From positions 1 through 64,000 of the forward strand of contig CAYUIG010000018.1 in NCBI GenBank assembly GCA_964444685.1: a stretch of 64,000 nt of DNA, read 5' to 3'. This DNA comes from CAYUIG01 sp964444685. Its GTDB lineage: Bacteria; Gemmatimonadota; Gemmatimonadetes; Longimicrobiales; RSA9. This document shows positions 1 through 8,873 of this stretch, piece by piece (positions within the stretch are counted from its first letter, which is position 1; each line of letters opens with the position of its first letter). The notes beneath the pieces were generated by a model. The model was given only the letters and a program-made list of their open reading frames with translations. It did not search any database and was not told the DNA's origin. Made by a program: the position numbers and the translations under genes.

Positions 1-258
1 TGCGGCGGAAACTCCGGCGTTGCGTGCACGAGAGAGCCCGGGTGTGTCGCAGCGCACCGACCGGAACCCGAACCGTTCCACCTCGGCCGATACGCTGCCG
101 GCCGCGGACCCGTTGTCGACGATGACCACCTCGAAATCCGGATAGTCGACTGCGGCCAGTGCGTTCAAGCAGCGCGCGAGGTCGGCGGGCCGGTCGCGCG
201 TGCACACAATGACGCTGATGGGTAGGACCTCGTTGCGGCGTTCTACTGCCTCGATCAA
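1..258 (-). CDS. Glycosyltransferase family 2, N-terminal part (runs off window)
   Basis: Partial gene; only the first 86 or so codons are in the window and it continues past base 1. The reading frame gives a GT-A nucleotide-binding start: a beta strand ISVIVCTRDRP, then VVIVDNGS and later LSRARNAGV, the usual order of a family 2 glycosyltransferase. The catalytic DXD region lies outside the window. I place the start at a TTG at 258-256 because it overlaps the stop of the upstream lipoprotein gene as TTGA, in line with the tight couplings of this operon. It would transfer a sugar from a nucleotide donor in the cytoplasm as part of the polysaccharide operon that begins near 7461. Family assignment is strong, substrate unknown. 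Confidence 0.8.
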   Translation of the reverse strand, partial: MIEAVERRNEVLPISVIVCTRDRPADLARCLNALAAVDYPDFEVVIVDNGSAAGSVSAEVERFGFRSVRCDTPGLSRARNAGVSAA

Positions 259-812
259 GGACCGGTCGGCGGGTCGGGCGGGAAGAGGCGGGCACCGTCG
301 GCCGCACGCAGCACCGCCATGTCGCGGATCGAAACACCGGCGGTATCCTGACCCAGGTTGATCAGGATCTCCGCCTGCGGATCGGTGGCCTTCGCGATGA
401 AGGGTGTCTCGAAGGTGCGCCACACCGGCACCAGGTCGGCCGTCGTGTACACGCCCAGGTCCCCCCAGGGCTCGTGAGACATCATGACGCCATAGTCGAT
501 GTGCCGGGGCAGGTTGGAGCGCGCGCTGAAGCGAATTACATAGCTCTCACCCGCGACGACGCCGAACCCTGGATGGCGGAGCTGAACGTGCCAGACGATG
601 TGATAGTCCGAGGAGATCCCCGTCACGTCGAGCACGCCGCCCGTCAACGTGTCGACCGTCGCGGTCGCTCCCTCGTGCAGGCCGAGTTCCCAGACGCCGG
701 GCTCCGGAGGTGGTGGAGGCTCGGCACAGGAGATCGCGCCGATGAGAAGGACTCCGACCGCTATGCTGGCGGACCTGCGTGCAGCGTTCACTGTGCCTGC
801 TCGCGCCGACAT
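255..812 (-). CDS. Lipoprotein with carbohydrate-binding-module-like domain
   Basis: A 185-residue protein. The frame is open further upstream, but the ATG at 812 puts a classic lipoprotein signal first: basic n-region, hydrophobic stretch, then LLIGAISC with the lipobox cysteine. A proline run (EPPPPPEPG) follows as linker. The rest is one beta-rich domain: a strand YVIRFSARS, then WRTFETPF and a final VSIRDMAVLR, the pattern of CBM4/9-type jelly rolls that bind glycans. It sits between the ABC ATPase gene (46 bases upstream) and the partial GT2 gene, so it is co-transcribed with polysaccharide export genes. It may hold or sense the exported glycan at the outer membrane. The binding function is an inference from fold pattern; the lipoprotein call is well supported. 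Confidence 0.7.
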   Translation of the reverse strand: MSARAGTVNAARRSASIAVGVLLIGAISCAEPPPPPEPGVWELGLHEGATATVDTLTGGVLDVTGISSDYHIVWHVQLRHPGFGVVAGESYVIRFSARSNLPRHIDYGVMMSHEPWGDLGVYTTADLVPVWRTFETPFIAKATDPQAEILINLGQDTAGVSIRDMAVLRAADGARLFPPDPPTGP

Positions 813-858
813 GCGATCGCTCCGTCCATGCCTCGCTTCAGAGGTCGGTATCTCTCGG

Positions 859-1716
859 TTACGCCAGCGTTTCCGGAGCCTGACCGCTGAGGTAAGCGGG
901 AACCACGGAGTGCGTCGCGCCATCCATCACGACCCGCCCATGGTCGAGCCAGACGGCGCGGTCACACAGCTCCAGCACTTCGTCCATGCTATGCGTCACG
1001 ACCACGAGAGTCCCGCCGTCGGCGCGGAACCGATGCATGTATGCTTCACCGCGCCTGCGGAATGCCTGGTCACCCACCGAAAGAACCTCATCGACAAGCA
1101 GAATGTCCGGGTCCTGGGATTGCGTCGCCGCGGCGAACGCGAGTCGTGCCGCCATGCCGGATGAGTAGTACTTGAGCGGCTCATCGATGAAGGCGCCGAT
1201 GTCCGCAAATTCCACGATCCGCTCGTAACGCGCCGCAGCCTCGCCGGGTGGTATGCCCATGACCGCGGCATACTGCCGCAGGTTTTCCGCACCCGTAAGC
1301 TCGGGATGGAAACCGACACCGAGGGCGATGATCGCGGCGACCCGCCCGCACGTCATCACTTGGCCTTCCGTCGGCTGGTACACCCCGGCCAAAATCCTGA
1401 GCGCCGTGCTCTTACCGGACCCGTTCGCGCCGATCAGCGCCACGGACTCCCCCTGCTCGATGCGAAGGTTCAGCCCCGTGAGGGAAAACTCCGCACGCCG
1501 CACATGCACGGGCCGCCGCATCACCGTACGGATGAACATCTCCCGCAGCGTGCGAGACCTGTGCTCATAACGGTAGAACCGCTTCACCACGCCTTCACAC
1601 AGGATGGCGGGCGGCGGCGCGACGGGGACCGGCCGGCCACGAAACCGCAGCGTGCGCAGGCGCGGTGCAGGCGCTTCGGCGACGGCCGGAGCCGCGGTTC
1701 CAGTCTCTGGTGTCAT
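859..1716 (-). CDS. ABC transporter ATPase for polysaccharide export (Wzt/KpsT type)
   Basis: A 285-residue ABC ATPase. Visible motifs: Walker A GANGSGKST, signature YSSGM in KYYSSGMAARLAF, Walker B ILLVDEVLSVGD, and the switch histidine in VVTHSMDE. The LSVGD form after Walker B is typical of the Wzt/KpsT/TagH subfamily that energises export of O-antigen, capsule or teichoic acid. The protein stops soon after the nucleotide-binding domain, so it lacks the C-terminal glycan-recognition domain of some Wzt proteins; export would not depend on terminal residue recognition by this subunit. An ATG at 1716 is chosen because the frame upstream has no conserved sequence. Its partner permease is encoded at 3508-4359, separated by a GT-C gene. 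Acts on the inner face of the inner membrane. Confidence 0.92.
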   Translation of the reverse strand: MTPETGTAAPAVAEAPAPRLRTLRFRGRPVPVAPPPAILCEGVVKRFYRYEHRSRTLREMFIRTVMRRPVHVRRAEFSLTGLNLRIEQGESVALIGANGSGKSTALRILAGVYQPTEGQVMTCGRVAAIIALGVGFHPELTGAENLRQYAAVMGIPPGEAAARYERIVEFADIGAFIDEPLKYYSSGMAARLAFAAATQSQDPDILLVDEVLSVGDQAFRRRGEAYMHRFRADGGTLVVVTHSMDEVLELCDRAVWLDHGRVVMDGATHSVVPAYLSGQAPETLA

Positions 1717-1840
1717 CGGTCCAGCGTCGGACTTCCGCGCTATCGGGATGGTTGAACGGAATAATGACACGCGGGGCAATCCACATACCACCCCCCGTGC
1801 TTTCCTGCCGCCATGCCTGGAGCGGGCCGGGCAGCGCAGA

Positions 1841-3511
1841 TCATTGCACCCGGACCACGGTTGATGTTGCACCGAGTCGCCACCGGTACAGCCGCATGCG
1901 GCCGCAGCTTCCATGACACAGCTCCACGGCCTCGGCCTCCAGGACGTCGAGCAGCTCGCCCCGCACGCCTTCGAGCACGGCCCGGTCGGGATCGATCCCG
2001 ATGATCACCCCGCCTGCTGCGGCGAAATGCGTGCGGATGGCCTCCGGCGTCGACAGGACGGGGGCGCCGGTATAGAGGTCTGCGGCCCCCATCGGGAGGA
2101 TGGCATATCCGGCGCCTTCCGGCATTCCGCGGCGCGCGCGATCGGACTCCGAAAGCCACCGCTCGCGCAATCCTTCGTTCACGGTGAAGTCGAGACGGCC
2201 CCAGTAGTGGAGAGCGGGGAGCGAGTTGGCATGGCCGATCGGGACCGGATCCTCTGCGAGGGCCGCCCGCAGCACCGCCTCGCTGGTCCTCCATTCGGCC
2301 GGTCGGTGAGCGCTCACCTGCCATGCGGCGAGGACGAGCGCCGGGTTCGCGAGCAGCAGCGCAACCCCAAGCGCCCCGGCGGCGGCGTGGGCGACGGCTT
2401 CACGTGCGAACCCGCCGTACCGCCGGGTCGCTTTTCGAACCGCATCGCGCACTACACCGATCGCCATAGCGATCGCGCAGCCGAGCAGCAACAGGAGCGC
2501 CGGGAGCGCCAGCAGCACGAAGCGTGTGGCCTTCCACGGTAGAAGCGTGTGCAGCAGGAGTGGAACCGCCAGCCATGCAAGCAGATAGGCTCCGAGGGAC
2601 CGTCGCCGCAGCACGACGGCTGCAATGGCGATCGGTGCAACCCATGAGAGTGGCGGCACCGTTCCGAGCACCACGCGGGCGTAGGACAGCCGTTCCGACC
2701 CGATCGCGCGCGCCCAATACGGCACCTCGCCGGCCCGATTCGCGAGCGAGTGCAGAATGTCCGGTTGCATTAGCACGATGCCGGCAGCGGCCAGGGCACT
2801 GAGCAGCACGAGCTGAAGGGGGACGCTCGTGAGCAACGCCTGCGCGCGCCAGCGTCGGACGTCGAAGAACGCGGCCGTTGTCATCGCGGTCACCCATGCC
2901 GCCGCGACGGACAGGGATGTTACCTGCAGGCGCAGACAGAACGTCCACGCGAGCAACGCTGCGGCCGCCCACGCCCATTTGCGTGCGACCCCGCGCGCAT
3001 CCGGCCGCCGGGGTCGGCCCGCCTCCCGGACGATGACCCAGCCGGCCAGCATCGCAACGAGGCCGAACGCGAGTTGCATCGTGTACATCCGGCCGTTCCG
3101 GCTTTGCTCCAGCAGGGCAGGCGCGAAGGCCATGAGCGCCGTCGTCCAGAAGGCGGGCCACGCACCTGCCAAGCGCCATGCCCCGACGGCAAGGATCAAC
3201 AGAGCCAGCGAGCCGAATAGCGCCGAGGGAACCCGAGTGGCGATTTCGGGCACGGCGGTCCACTCGAGCGCGAGAGACACGAGGCGAGTGTAATCGAGGG
3301 CGCGGCCGTACCATTCTCCGGACGGCAACAGGGGAGTACCGGTCGCACGGAGAGACTCGGCTGCATAGTAATGATTCAGCTCGTCCGCCCGGAGAGGTTC
3401 AGTCGCGAGGTTGGAGAGGCGCAGCCATGCTCCCGCCAGCACTGCGACGGATACCAGCACGAAGGCGGCAAACCGGAACTCCGGGCGGTCACTCGCTACC
3501 CGCAGCGTCAC
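1841..3511 (-). CDS. GT-C membrane glycosyltransferase (PMT/ArnT, GT39-like)
   Basis: A 556-residue polytopic membrane protein. After an N-terminal helix comes LRADELNHYYAAES, the acidic first periplasmic loop of GT-C enzymes, followed by about ten hydrophobic segments and a soluble C-terminal part of roughly 150 residues. Such enzymes transfer a sugar from a polyprenyl-phosphate donor on the periplasmic face. The start is a GTG at 3511 that overlaps the permease stop as GTGA; translation upstream of it is out of the coding frame of the neighbour and has no membrane character. Placement between the permease and ATPase genes of the exporter suggests it adds side-chain sugars to the exported glycan. 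Exact donor and acceptor are unknown. Confidence 0.8.
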   Translation of the reverse strand: MTLRVASDRPEFRFAAFVLVSVAVLAGAWLRLSNLATEPLRADELNHYYAAESLRATGTPLLPSGEWYGRALDYTRLVSLALEWTAVPEIATRVPSALFGSLALLILAVGAWRLAGAWPAFWTTALMAFAPALLEQSRNGRMYTMQLAFGLVAMLAGWVIVREAGRPRRPDARGVARKWAWAAAALLAWTFCLRLQVTSLSVAAAWVTAMTTAAFFDVRRWRAQALLTSVPLQLVLLSALAAAGIVLMQPDILHSLANRAGEVPYWARAIGSERLSYARVVLGTVPPLSWVAPIAIAAVVLRRRSLGAYLLAWLAVPLLLHTLLPWKATRFVLLALPALLLLLGCAIAMAIGVVRDAVRKATRRYGGFAREAVAHAAAGALGVALLLANPALVLAAWQVSAHRPAEWRTSEAVLRAALAEDPVPIGHANSLPALHYWGRLDFTVNEGLRERWLSESDRARRGMPEGAGYAILPMGAADLYTGAPVLSTPEAIRTHFAAAGGVIIGIDPDRAVLEGVRGELLDVLEAEAVELCHGSCGRMRLYRWRLGATSTVVRVQ

Positions 3512-4359
3512 AGAACCTCCGCAAACCTGCGCTTGTGCCGCGCGAAGATGAGCCACCCGGCCGTGCAGGTTGCGATGGCAACCAGCGCAAAGGACAGGAC
3601 CGACTCCAGAGGCGGCACTGTCGCCTCGTACAGGACGGCGTGCCACATATCGAGCAGTCGAGCGATCGGGTTCCACGCGTACAGCGGCTTCACCGCCTCG
3701 CTCACGAGGGCCACCGGATAGAAAACGGGCGAGATGTAGAAGAGCACCATCAGCAGCGGGGGCAGGCTGTGCTGCACGTCGTCGAAGTACACCGATATCG
3801 CGGCCACCGGGAGGACCAGACCGATTGCGAAAATGGTCTGGAGGAGGATCAGCACAGGCACGATCATCATGCTGCGCGGCATGCCCCCGTGATGGAATGC
3901 GATCAGGGCGAGCATGACGAGCGTGAGCTCGATCACGAACTCCACTGCGCGGGCCATTACCATCCCCATCACCAGCGCCTCCCCGTGAACCCGCACACCC
4001 TTGAGCATCTGGGCGTGCTCGGCGAGAACGTGGCTCGACGAGCTGATCGTCTGCTGCAGGAAGTTCCAGGCAAAAAACCCGCTGAGAAGAAATGCCCAGT
4101 AGTTGTCGATCGGCATGCGCACGATCGAACCGAACAGCGCCGTCAACGTGGCGAGAATGAGCAATGGGTTGAGCAGGGTCCAGATGAAACCCAGCACCGA
4201 CCGCTGATACTTCACCTTGAGGCCGCGTACGGTGAGATGGCGTACGAGTCGTAGCGTCCGCAGCAGCTCCTGGAAAACAGGAAGCCCCGTTTCTCCCGCC
4301 CGCCTCGGCAGCTTGAGCTCGAGTACCTTCGCTTCCAATTCCAATTCCTCGCTGGTCAT
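3508..4359 (-). CDS. ABC-2 type permease for polysaccharide export (Wzm/KpsM type)
   Basis: A 283-residue integral membrane protein with six or so hydrophobic segments. The conserved N-terminal region of ABC-2 export permeases is visible: LTVRGLKVKYQRSVLGFIW, then LLNPLL, and a cytoplasmic coupling region. The family moves lipid-linked polysaccharide across the inner membrane with a Wzt-type ATPase, here the product of 859-1716. The ATG at 4359 overlaps the stop of the upstream GT2 gene as ATGA, and its own stop overlaps the next start as GTGA, so the exporter is translationally coupled on both sides. Assignment to family is firm; the cargo is not identifiable from sequence. Confidence 0.92.
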   Translation of the reverse strand: MTSEELELEAKVLELKLPRRAGETGLPVFQELLRTLRLVRHLTVRGLKVKYQRSVLGFIWTLLNPLLILATLTALFGSIVRMPIDNYWAFLLSGFFAWNFLQQTISSSSHVLAEHAQMLKGVRVHGEALVMGMVMARAVEFVIELTLVMLALIAFHHGGMPRSMMIVPVLILLQTIFAIGLVLPVAAISVYFDDVQHSLPPLLMVLFYISPVFYPVALVSEAVKPLYAWNPIARLLDMWHAVLYEATVPPLESVLSFALVAIATCTAGWLIFARHKRRFAEVL

Positions 4360-5297
4360 GCGTGCGCGTTCCGGTGGAGCGCCGAAAGACCTCGGATGGT
4401 TTCGACCCATATCATGAGCAGCGGACGCAGCGGCAGAGGGTCGAGTCCGGCGATCCTGCGGACGATGCGAACTCCCGGTTTCAGCAGCCGCCAGACAAGG
4501 AACGCGGCCACACCGATGCGTTGGGTGCCGCGGACTTCGCGAAGCGCCTTTGAAAGGAAGGCAACCAGCGCCTTCTGGTGCCCCGCGATCTGGCGGAGAA
4601 CCGACTCGACCTCGGCGCGGTGCTCATGGGCGGCGAGGGCGGCCGGGTCATAGCGAACGGACCAGCCCGCGTTCAGAAGCCGCCACAACAGGTCGTGGTC
4701 GCCGCCACCTGGAAGCTCCGCTCCGCGATCAAGCCGCTCGTCGAATCCGCCGGCCTCCACGGCCGCGCTGCGTCGAACGGCCATGCTGCAACCGCTGCCG
4801 ATGCTGACCGTCCATGCAATCATGGGGGCGGGCAGTCCATGGAGCGGCCGGCGCGCATCGCGAGGCAATTGGATCGGTTCGGTTCCGCGCGAGAAGCCGC
4901 CGTTCGCCTCGAACAGCCGTGCGCCGGCACGCTCGAGCGACAGCGCCTCCACGCGGCCGGTGCACGCACCGAGCCCCGGGTCCTCGAAGGCTGCCCCGAA
5001 CGCCGCGGCCCAACCCGCATCGGCCACGGCATCATCATCGAGAAATGCGACGATCTCCGTGGAGGCCGCGCAAAGCGCACGATTGCGTGCGACGTCCAGA
5101 CCCACCTGCGGCTCGTGCAGGTATAAGGCGCCCGCCTCACTTGCGATCCGCGCGGTCTCGTGCGTCGCCGTTCCATTCTCGATCACCAGCAGGGCATCCG
5201 GTGCCAGTGTCTGGGCACGCAGGGACGCCAGTGCGCGCCGCAGGGCGCCGGGTCTTCCGCAGGTGCAGATCGCGGCGGTAATCGATGGCCGGGTCAT
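4356..5297 (-). CDS. Glycosyltransferase family 2
   Basis: A 313-residue protein with the GT-A fold of family 2: AAICTCGRPGALRRALASL, then LLVIENGT, LDVARNRAL, and the metal-binding acidic motif IVAFLDDDAVAD. Downstream, GGFDERLDRGAELPGGGDHD gives the acceptor-site region with the usual acidic catalytic residue (GGGDHD). No transmembrane segment is obvious, so it acts in the cytoplasm or at the membrane surface. The start ATG at 5297 shares one base with the stop of the upstream GT2 gene (TGATG). It precedes the ABC permease gene by an ATGA overlap and probably adds one sugar to the exported polysaccharide. Substrate unknown. Confidence 0.88.
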   Translation of the reverse strand: MTRPSITAAICTCGRPGALRRALASLRAQTLAPDALLVIENGTATHETARIASEAGALYLHEPQVGLDVARNRALCAASTEIVAFLDDDAVADAGWAAAFGAAFEDPGLGACTGRVEALSLERAGARLFEANGGFSRGTEPIQLPRDARRPLHGLPAPMIAWTVSIGSGCSMAVRRSAAVEAGGFDERLDRGAELPGGGDHDLLWRLLNAGWSVRYDPAALAAHEHRAEVESVLRQIAGHQKALVAFLSKALREVRGTQRIGVAAFLVWRLLKPGVRIVRRIAGLDPLPLRPLLMIWVETIRGLSALHRNAHA

Positions 5298-6232
5298 CAG
5301 CGTGCGAAGGTTGCAGGTCGTGCAGGCTGCCGGCCCGTGAGCCATGCGATTCCGCCGGCGGCCATCCCGCTCGCATACGCAACGCGTCCGAGGAAGAGTG
5401 CGGGAAGCAGCACCAGGGGTTCGATCACACCGGCACGCGCCCAGCACGCCGCTGTATAAACCGTGTGCGCAATCGCCACGGCAGGCGCTGCAAGCACGAG
5501 CAGCCAGGGACGCTGATAAAGCCAGGGCGCCCGCACCGCGCGACTCGCCGTCTTCGCCTGGATCGAGCTGTAGGCCCACCGATAGTTGCGCCTCAGAAGC
5601 TCGCGCCAACCGGGACGATCATCGTGCACGACGATGGCATCGGGCTCGAACAGGATACCGGTCCCTTCGCGGCGCAGCGTGTCCTGCCAGACGAGCTCCT
5701 CATGACCATCCGCCACGGGCATCGATTCCGTGAAGCCAGGCGTTGCGAAGAAGACATCGCGGCGCACGCTGATGTTCGCGGGCGGATGATTCGGAACGAT
5801 CCCGCGCCGCCGTCGGGGGTGTGTGTGGTACCACGCGCAGTAGTGATTGCAGCGCGCGCTGAGGCGCGCGGCCGGCGGGCGGGCCATTGCACCCCCAGCC
5901 ACCTTCACACCGCTGTCGTGTGCGCGCAGCAGCGCTGCCAGCCAACCTCCGGACGGCGTGCAGTCCGCGTCGAGGAATGCGATAGGATCCCCCGAGGCCG
6001 CGCGCGCGCCATGATTGCGCGCCGCACCGGGGTTGCCGCTCGACCCGAGTCTCTGCACAACGTGTGCGCCGGCTTTACGTGCTGCATCCGCCGTTCCGTC
6101 GGACGAGCCATCGTCGACGACAATGACCTCGATCTCGCACGCGACCTGCTGCGCGAGCACCGCCTGAACGACGTTCCCGATGCGCCGCGCCTCGTTGCGC
6201 GCCGGAACGACCACCGACACCCGTCGGTTCAT
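5297..6232 (-). CDS. Glycosyltransferase family 2 with C-terminal membrane region
   Basis: A 311-residue family 2 enzyme. It opens with VSVVVPARNEARRIGNVV, then VIVVDDGSSDGT, GNPGAARNHG and the metal site IAFLDADCTPS. The region HEELVWQDTLRREG is the acceptor-binding ED motif region. The last 80 or so residues hold two hydrophobic stretches, so the enzyme is likely anchored in the inner membrane with its catalytic domain in the cytoplasm. The ATG at 6232 overlaps the stop of the upstream GT4 gene as ATGA. The C-terminal membrane part is common in GTs that act on lipid-linked acceptors. Part of the export operon that starts near 7461. Confidence 0.88.
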   Translation of the reverse strand: MNRRVSVVVPARNEARRIGNVVQAVLAQQVACEIEVIVVDDGSSDGTADAARKAGAHVVQRLGSSGNPGAARNHGARAASGDPIAFLDADCTPSGGWLAALLRAHDSGVKVAGGAMARPPAARLSARCNHYCAWYHTHPRRRRGIVPNHPPANISVRRDVFFATPGFTESMPVADGHEELVWQDTLRREGTGILFEPDAIVVHDDRPGWRELLRRNYRWAYSSIQAKTASRAVRAPWLYQRPWLLVLAAPAVAIAHTVYTAACWARAGVIEPLVLLPALFLGRVAYASGMAAGGIAWLTGRQPARPATFAR

Positions 6233-7461
6233 GACTTCGCTTCCAACAGCAGTGCCCGCCGCTGCTCAGCGTCGTCGCACAGTCCGCGCACGGAGCGCAG
6301 GAAGTTGGCGGGTGTGAGCTCGGTCTCGGCGAATGCGAGCGCACGTTCCGCGAGGCGCGCGGCGAGCTGCGGATCCGCGAGCACGCGCAGGATGGCCTCC
6401 GCGAGTGCGCCCGGCGTGTGCTCGATCACCAGCGCGTGGTCACCGGCGAGCAGACGGTGCGGCTCGAGTCCGGACGCGATCACCGCGCGGCCCGCGGCGA
6501 GGTAGTGGAACAGCTTGATCGGGAAGTTGCGGCCGCGCGCGCGAGGCGAGATCAGGACGTCGGCGAGCGCGAGATACGCGGGCATCCGCTCGCGCGGCTG
6601 GCGTCGCACGATGCGCAGCGCACCGCTCACACCCAGCTTCGCCGCGCGTCGCAGGATCGCGGGTTCGGTTTCAGGGTCGCCACCGACGAGGACGAAAACC
6701 GTCTCCGGTGCGGTCGCCAGCACCGATGGTATCGCGGCCACCAGCTCGTCCAGCCCCTGATACGATTCGAACGTGCCCGTATAGAGCACCACCGGCGCGC
6801 CCGGACGGATCGCAAGCTCGATTCGCAGCGCATCTACTTCCGATGGGTCCGTAGCCGTCGCGCGCGCGGGGAAGCACCACTCCTGGATGGTTGCCGCCGG
6901 CACATCCGACTTCGCGCGGTCGCCGAGTCCTGCGCTGGTCACGACGAGATCGGCGCGCGCGAGCAGCCAGCGCTCGCAGGCGCGCAGCACACGCTGCACG
7001 AAGCGCGGCCGGAACACGCGCATCTTCGTCAGCTCGTCGGGCAGGCTCGACTGCATGTCGTAAATCACGGGCGTGCGAAACTTCCGACTCAGCAGCACGC
7101 CGAGGAATCCCGCTTCCTCCACCGCGTGAATGCAGACGTAGCGGTTCGACTTCAGCAGCCGGCGGCCGGTGAAGTAGAGGAATGCATCGAGCACGACCTT
7201 GCGCAGCGAGAAGCCGATCGGGACGTGACGGAAACGGAAGGGGTTCGCGGTGCGATGAATCGTGAGTCCCGGCCGCGACACGCCGGTGCCGACCGGAAAC
7301 GTGGCCACATCCACATGGTACCCCAGCTCGATCAGTGCCTCGACGAGCTCGAGCACGGCGATGGGCGTGCCCCGGTCCTCGTAGAACGGCTGAGGCGCGA
7401 GGACGAGGATCTTCCGATCCTGCGGACTGGGCGGCAACGCGGTTTCGGGCTCGCGGATCAT
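6229..7461 (-). CDS. Glycosyltransferase family 4
   Basis: A 410-residue GT-B enzyme and the probable first gene of the export operon. The N-terminal domain begins ILVLAPQPFYEDRGTPIAV, a nucleotide-fold start typical of GT4. The C-terminal domain has VVLYTGTFESYQGLDEL and then ISPRARGRNFPIKLFHYLA, where the usual E-x7-E of GT4 is altered to a K/L-H-Y type motif as in some lipid-linked mannosyltransferases. I chose the ATG at 7461; a GTG at 7512 in the same frame would add 17 residues of no clear character. Upstream lies a divergent gene about 360 bases away, so the operon promoter should be in that gap. Confidence 0.87.
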   Translation of the reverse strand: MIREPETALPPSPQDRKILVLAPQPFYEDRGTPIAVLELVEALIELGYHVDVATFPVGTGVSRPGLTIHRTANPFRFRHVPIGFSLRKVVLDAFLYFTGRRLLKSNRYVCIHAVEEAGFLGVLLSRKFRTPVIYDMQSSLPDELTKMRVFRPRFVQRVLRACERWLLARADLVVTSAGLGDRAKSDVPAATIQEWCFPARATATDPSEVDALRIELAIRPGAPVVLYTGTFESYQGLDELVAAIPSVLATAPETVFVLVGGDPETEPAILRRAAKLGVSGALRIVRRQPRERMPAYLALADVLISPRARGRNFPIKLFHYLAAGRAVIASGLEPHRLLAGDHALVIEHTPGALAEAILRVLADPQLAARLAERALAFAETELTPANFLRSVRGLCDDAEQRRALLLEAKS

Positions 7462-7822
7462 TTCGATGGGCTCTCTCCCCGCACCGACGGGGGCAAACCA
7501 CGTACCGGTCACGGCCGGCCCTCGGCCCGGCAGGGAGGGCGGAAGCCTGCCCGTGCGACGGGCCGCAACTTATTGTCGCGCAAGCCTTTGAATCGGACGG
7601 CAGGGCGCTCGGCCGGGACGGCCGCCGGCGCCTTCGGCCCATCGGACGCTGCGCCTGTAACGCTCCGCATCCCGGCCCCGGTAATGATCCGTTGCACGCG
7701 GCCGGCATTCCCGCGAACGGCAACCGCCAAGATACGCTGCGCGCGGATCGAGTGTCCACCATCTTTCCTGCGTGAATGAAGCGGGGGTCACACCGAGGAG
7801 GGAGCCCTCCACGCGCCGCGCC
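7462..7822. other. Divergent intergenic region between two operons
   Basis: About 360 bases separate the export operon (minus) from the GT87-type gene (plus). It must carry both promoters, but I find no convincing -35/-10 pair or activator site by eye. A GTG at 7772 in the frame of the plus-strand gene and a GTG at 7512 in the frame of the minus-strand gene could shorten the gap. No repeat or RNA gene is visible. Confidence 0.5.
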
Positions 7823-8872
7823 ATGCTGCGACGCGTCGTCGTCCGCTACGCGTACGTCTTCCCCTTCATCCAGCTCCTCGTGTTCCTGCCGCTCCAGTGG
7901 CAGCGCACCGATGCGCGGCGGGACCTGACCGTTTACTACCGCGTCGCGGGGCAGGTCGACGCGGGCGGCACGCTCTACGATCCGCGCCCGCCCGCGGGAC
8001 CGCATCAGCCCGCGCCAATCTACTACCTCTATCCCCCGTTCTTCGCCGCGGCCGTCGCGCTCCTGCCCGCGATGGGGTTCCTCACCTTCGCACGCGTCTG
8101 GCTGCTGCTGACACTCGTTGCATACTGGGCGTTCGCGGCGTGTCTCTCGCGCATCGCGACCAACCGGGTTTCGTTGCGCGGGACGCTCGTCGCCGGCGCG
8201 CTGCTCTTCCTCATCCCCGGCACGCGCCACGCACTCGAGCTGGGACAGGCGGACGTGATGACCTGGACCCTGATCGGTGCAGCGCTCGCGTGGCCCGCAC
8301 TCACGGGCGCCGGCTTCATGGCCGTTGCGCTCATCAAGGTCTTCACCGTCTGGCCCCTCCTCGCCGCTTGCTTGCGACCCGGGCGCGTCCGCGTCGTCGT
8401 TTCGGCCGCGGCCGTCGCGGTAGCCGCGACCATTCTTGCCGTGGTGATGCTCGGCGCGGATCGGTTCGTGGCGGAATCGCTGGTATGGCTGCGGGAGGTG
8501 CTGCCCACACTGAGGCAGGGGCAGTTCATGCGGCCGGATGACACCATCACCGTCGCCGGCATCGAGCTGTCCGCCGAGTGGGTGCCCTACAATCTCTCGC
8601 TCACGATGCTGCCGCTGAAAATCGCGGCACTGCTCGGCTGGGAATGGAGCGGAGCGGAGCTGCCCGCGGCGGCGCAGGCGTACCTCACGATCTGCGCGGT
8701 GGGTGCACCGCTTGCCACGGCGTGGTTCGCGCGCCACCGCTCCGCATCCGTCCACCTCGCCCTCACCCTTGCGGCCGCGCTCCTCTTCGCGCCGATCCTG
8801 CGGCCGACGTACCTGCCCGCGCTCGCGCCGCTGGTCGCGCTGTGGTGGCGCGGGCGGAACGAGCCCGCGTGA
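7823..8872 (+). CDS. GT87-type (DUF2029) membrane mannosyltransferase-like protein
   Basis: A 349-residue polytopic membrane protein. Typical DUF2029/GT87 landmarks are visible: an early acidic loop DLTVYYRVAGQV, the aromatic-rich segment IYYLYPPFFAA, HALELGQADVMTW, and LIKVFTVWPLLAA with the conserved lysine and proline region. GT87 enzymes use polyprenyl-phosphomannose to extend glycans outside the inner membrane. The ATG at 7823 begins just before the first helix; an in-frame GTG at 7772 is possible. It is a single gene, transcribed away from the export operon, and its stop lies one base from the stop of the convergent DUF362 gene. It may supply branches to the same glycan, but that is a guess from proximity. 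Confidence 0.82.
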   Translation: MLRRVVVRYAYVFPFIQLLVFLPLQWQRTDARRDLTVYYRVAGQVDAGGTLYDPRPPAGPHQPAPIYYLYPPFFAAAVALLPAMGFLTFARVWLLLTLVAYWAFAACLSRIATNRVSLRGTLVAGALLFLIPGTRHALELGQADVMTWTLIGAALAWPALTGAGFMAVALIKVFTVWPLLAACLRPGRVRVVVSAAAVAVAATILAVVMLGADRFVAESLVWLREVLPTLRQGQFMRPDDTITVAGIELSAEWVPYNLSLTMLPLKIAALLGWEWSGAELPAAAQAYLTICAVGAPLATAWFARHRSASVHLALTLAAALLFAPILRPTYLPALAPLVALWWRGRNEPA

Positions 8873-8873
8873 C

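Noticed and set aside
6671..8755. 694-codon minus-strand frame spanning a GT4 gene and the antisense of the GT87-type gene
   Set aside because: Translation lacks motifs while both other frames carry conserved GT domains.
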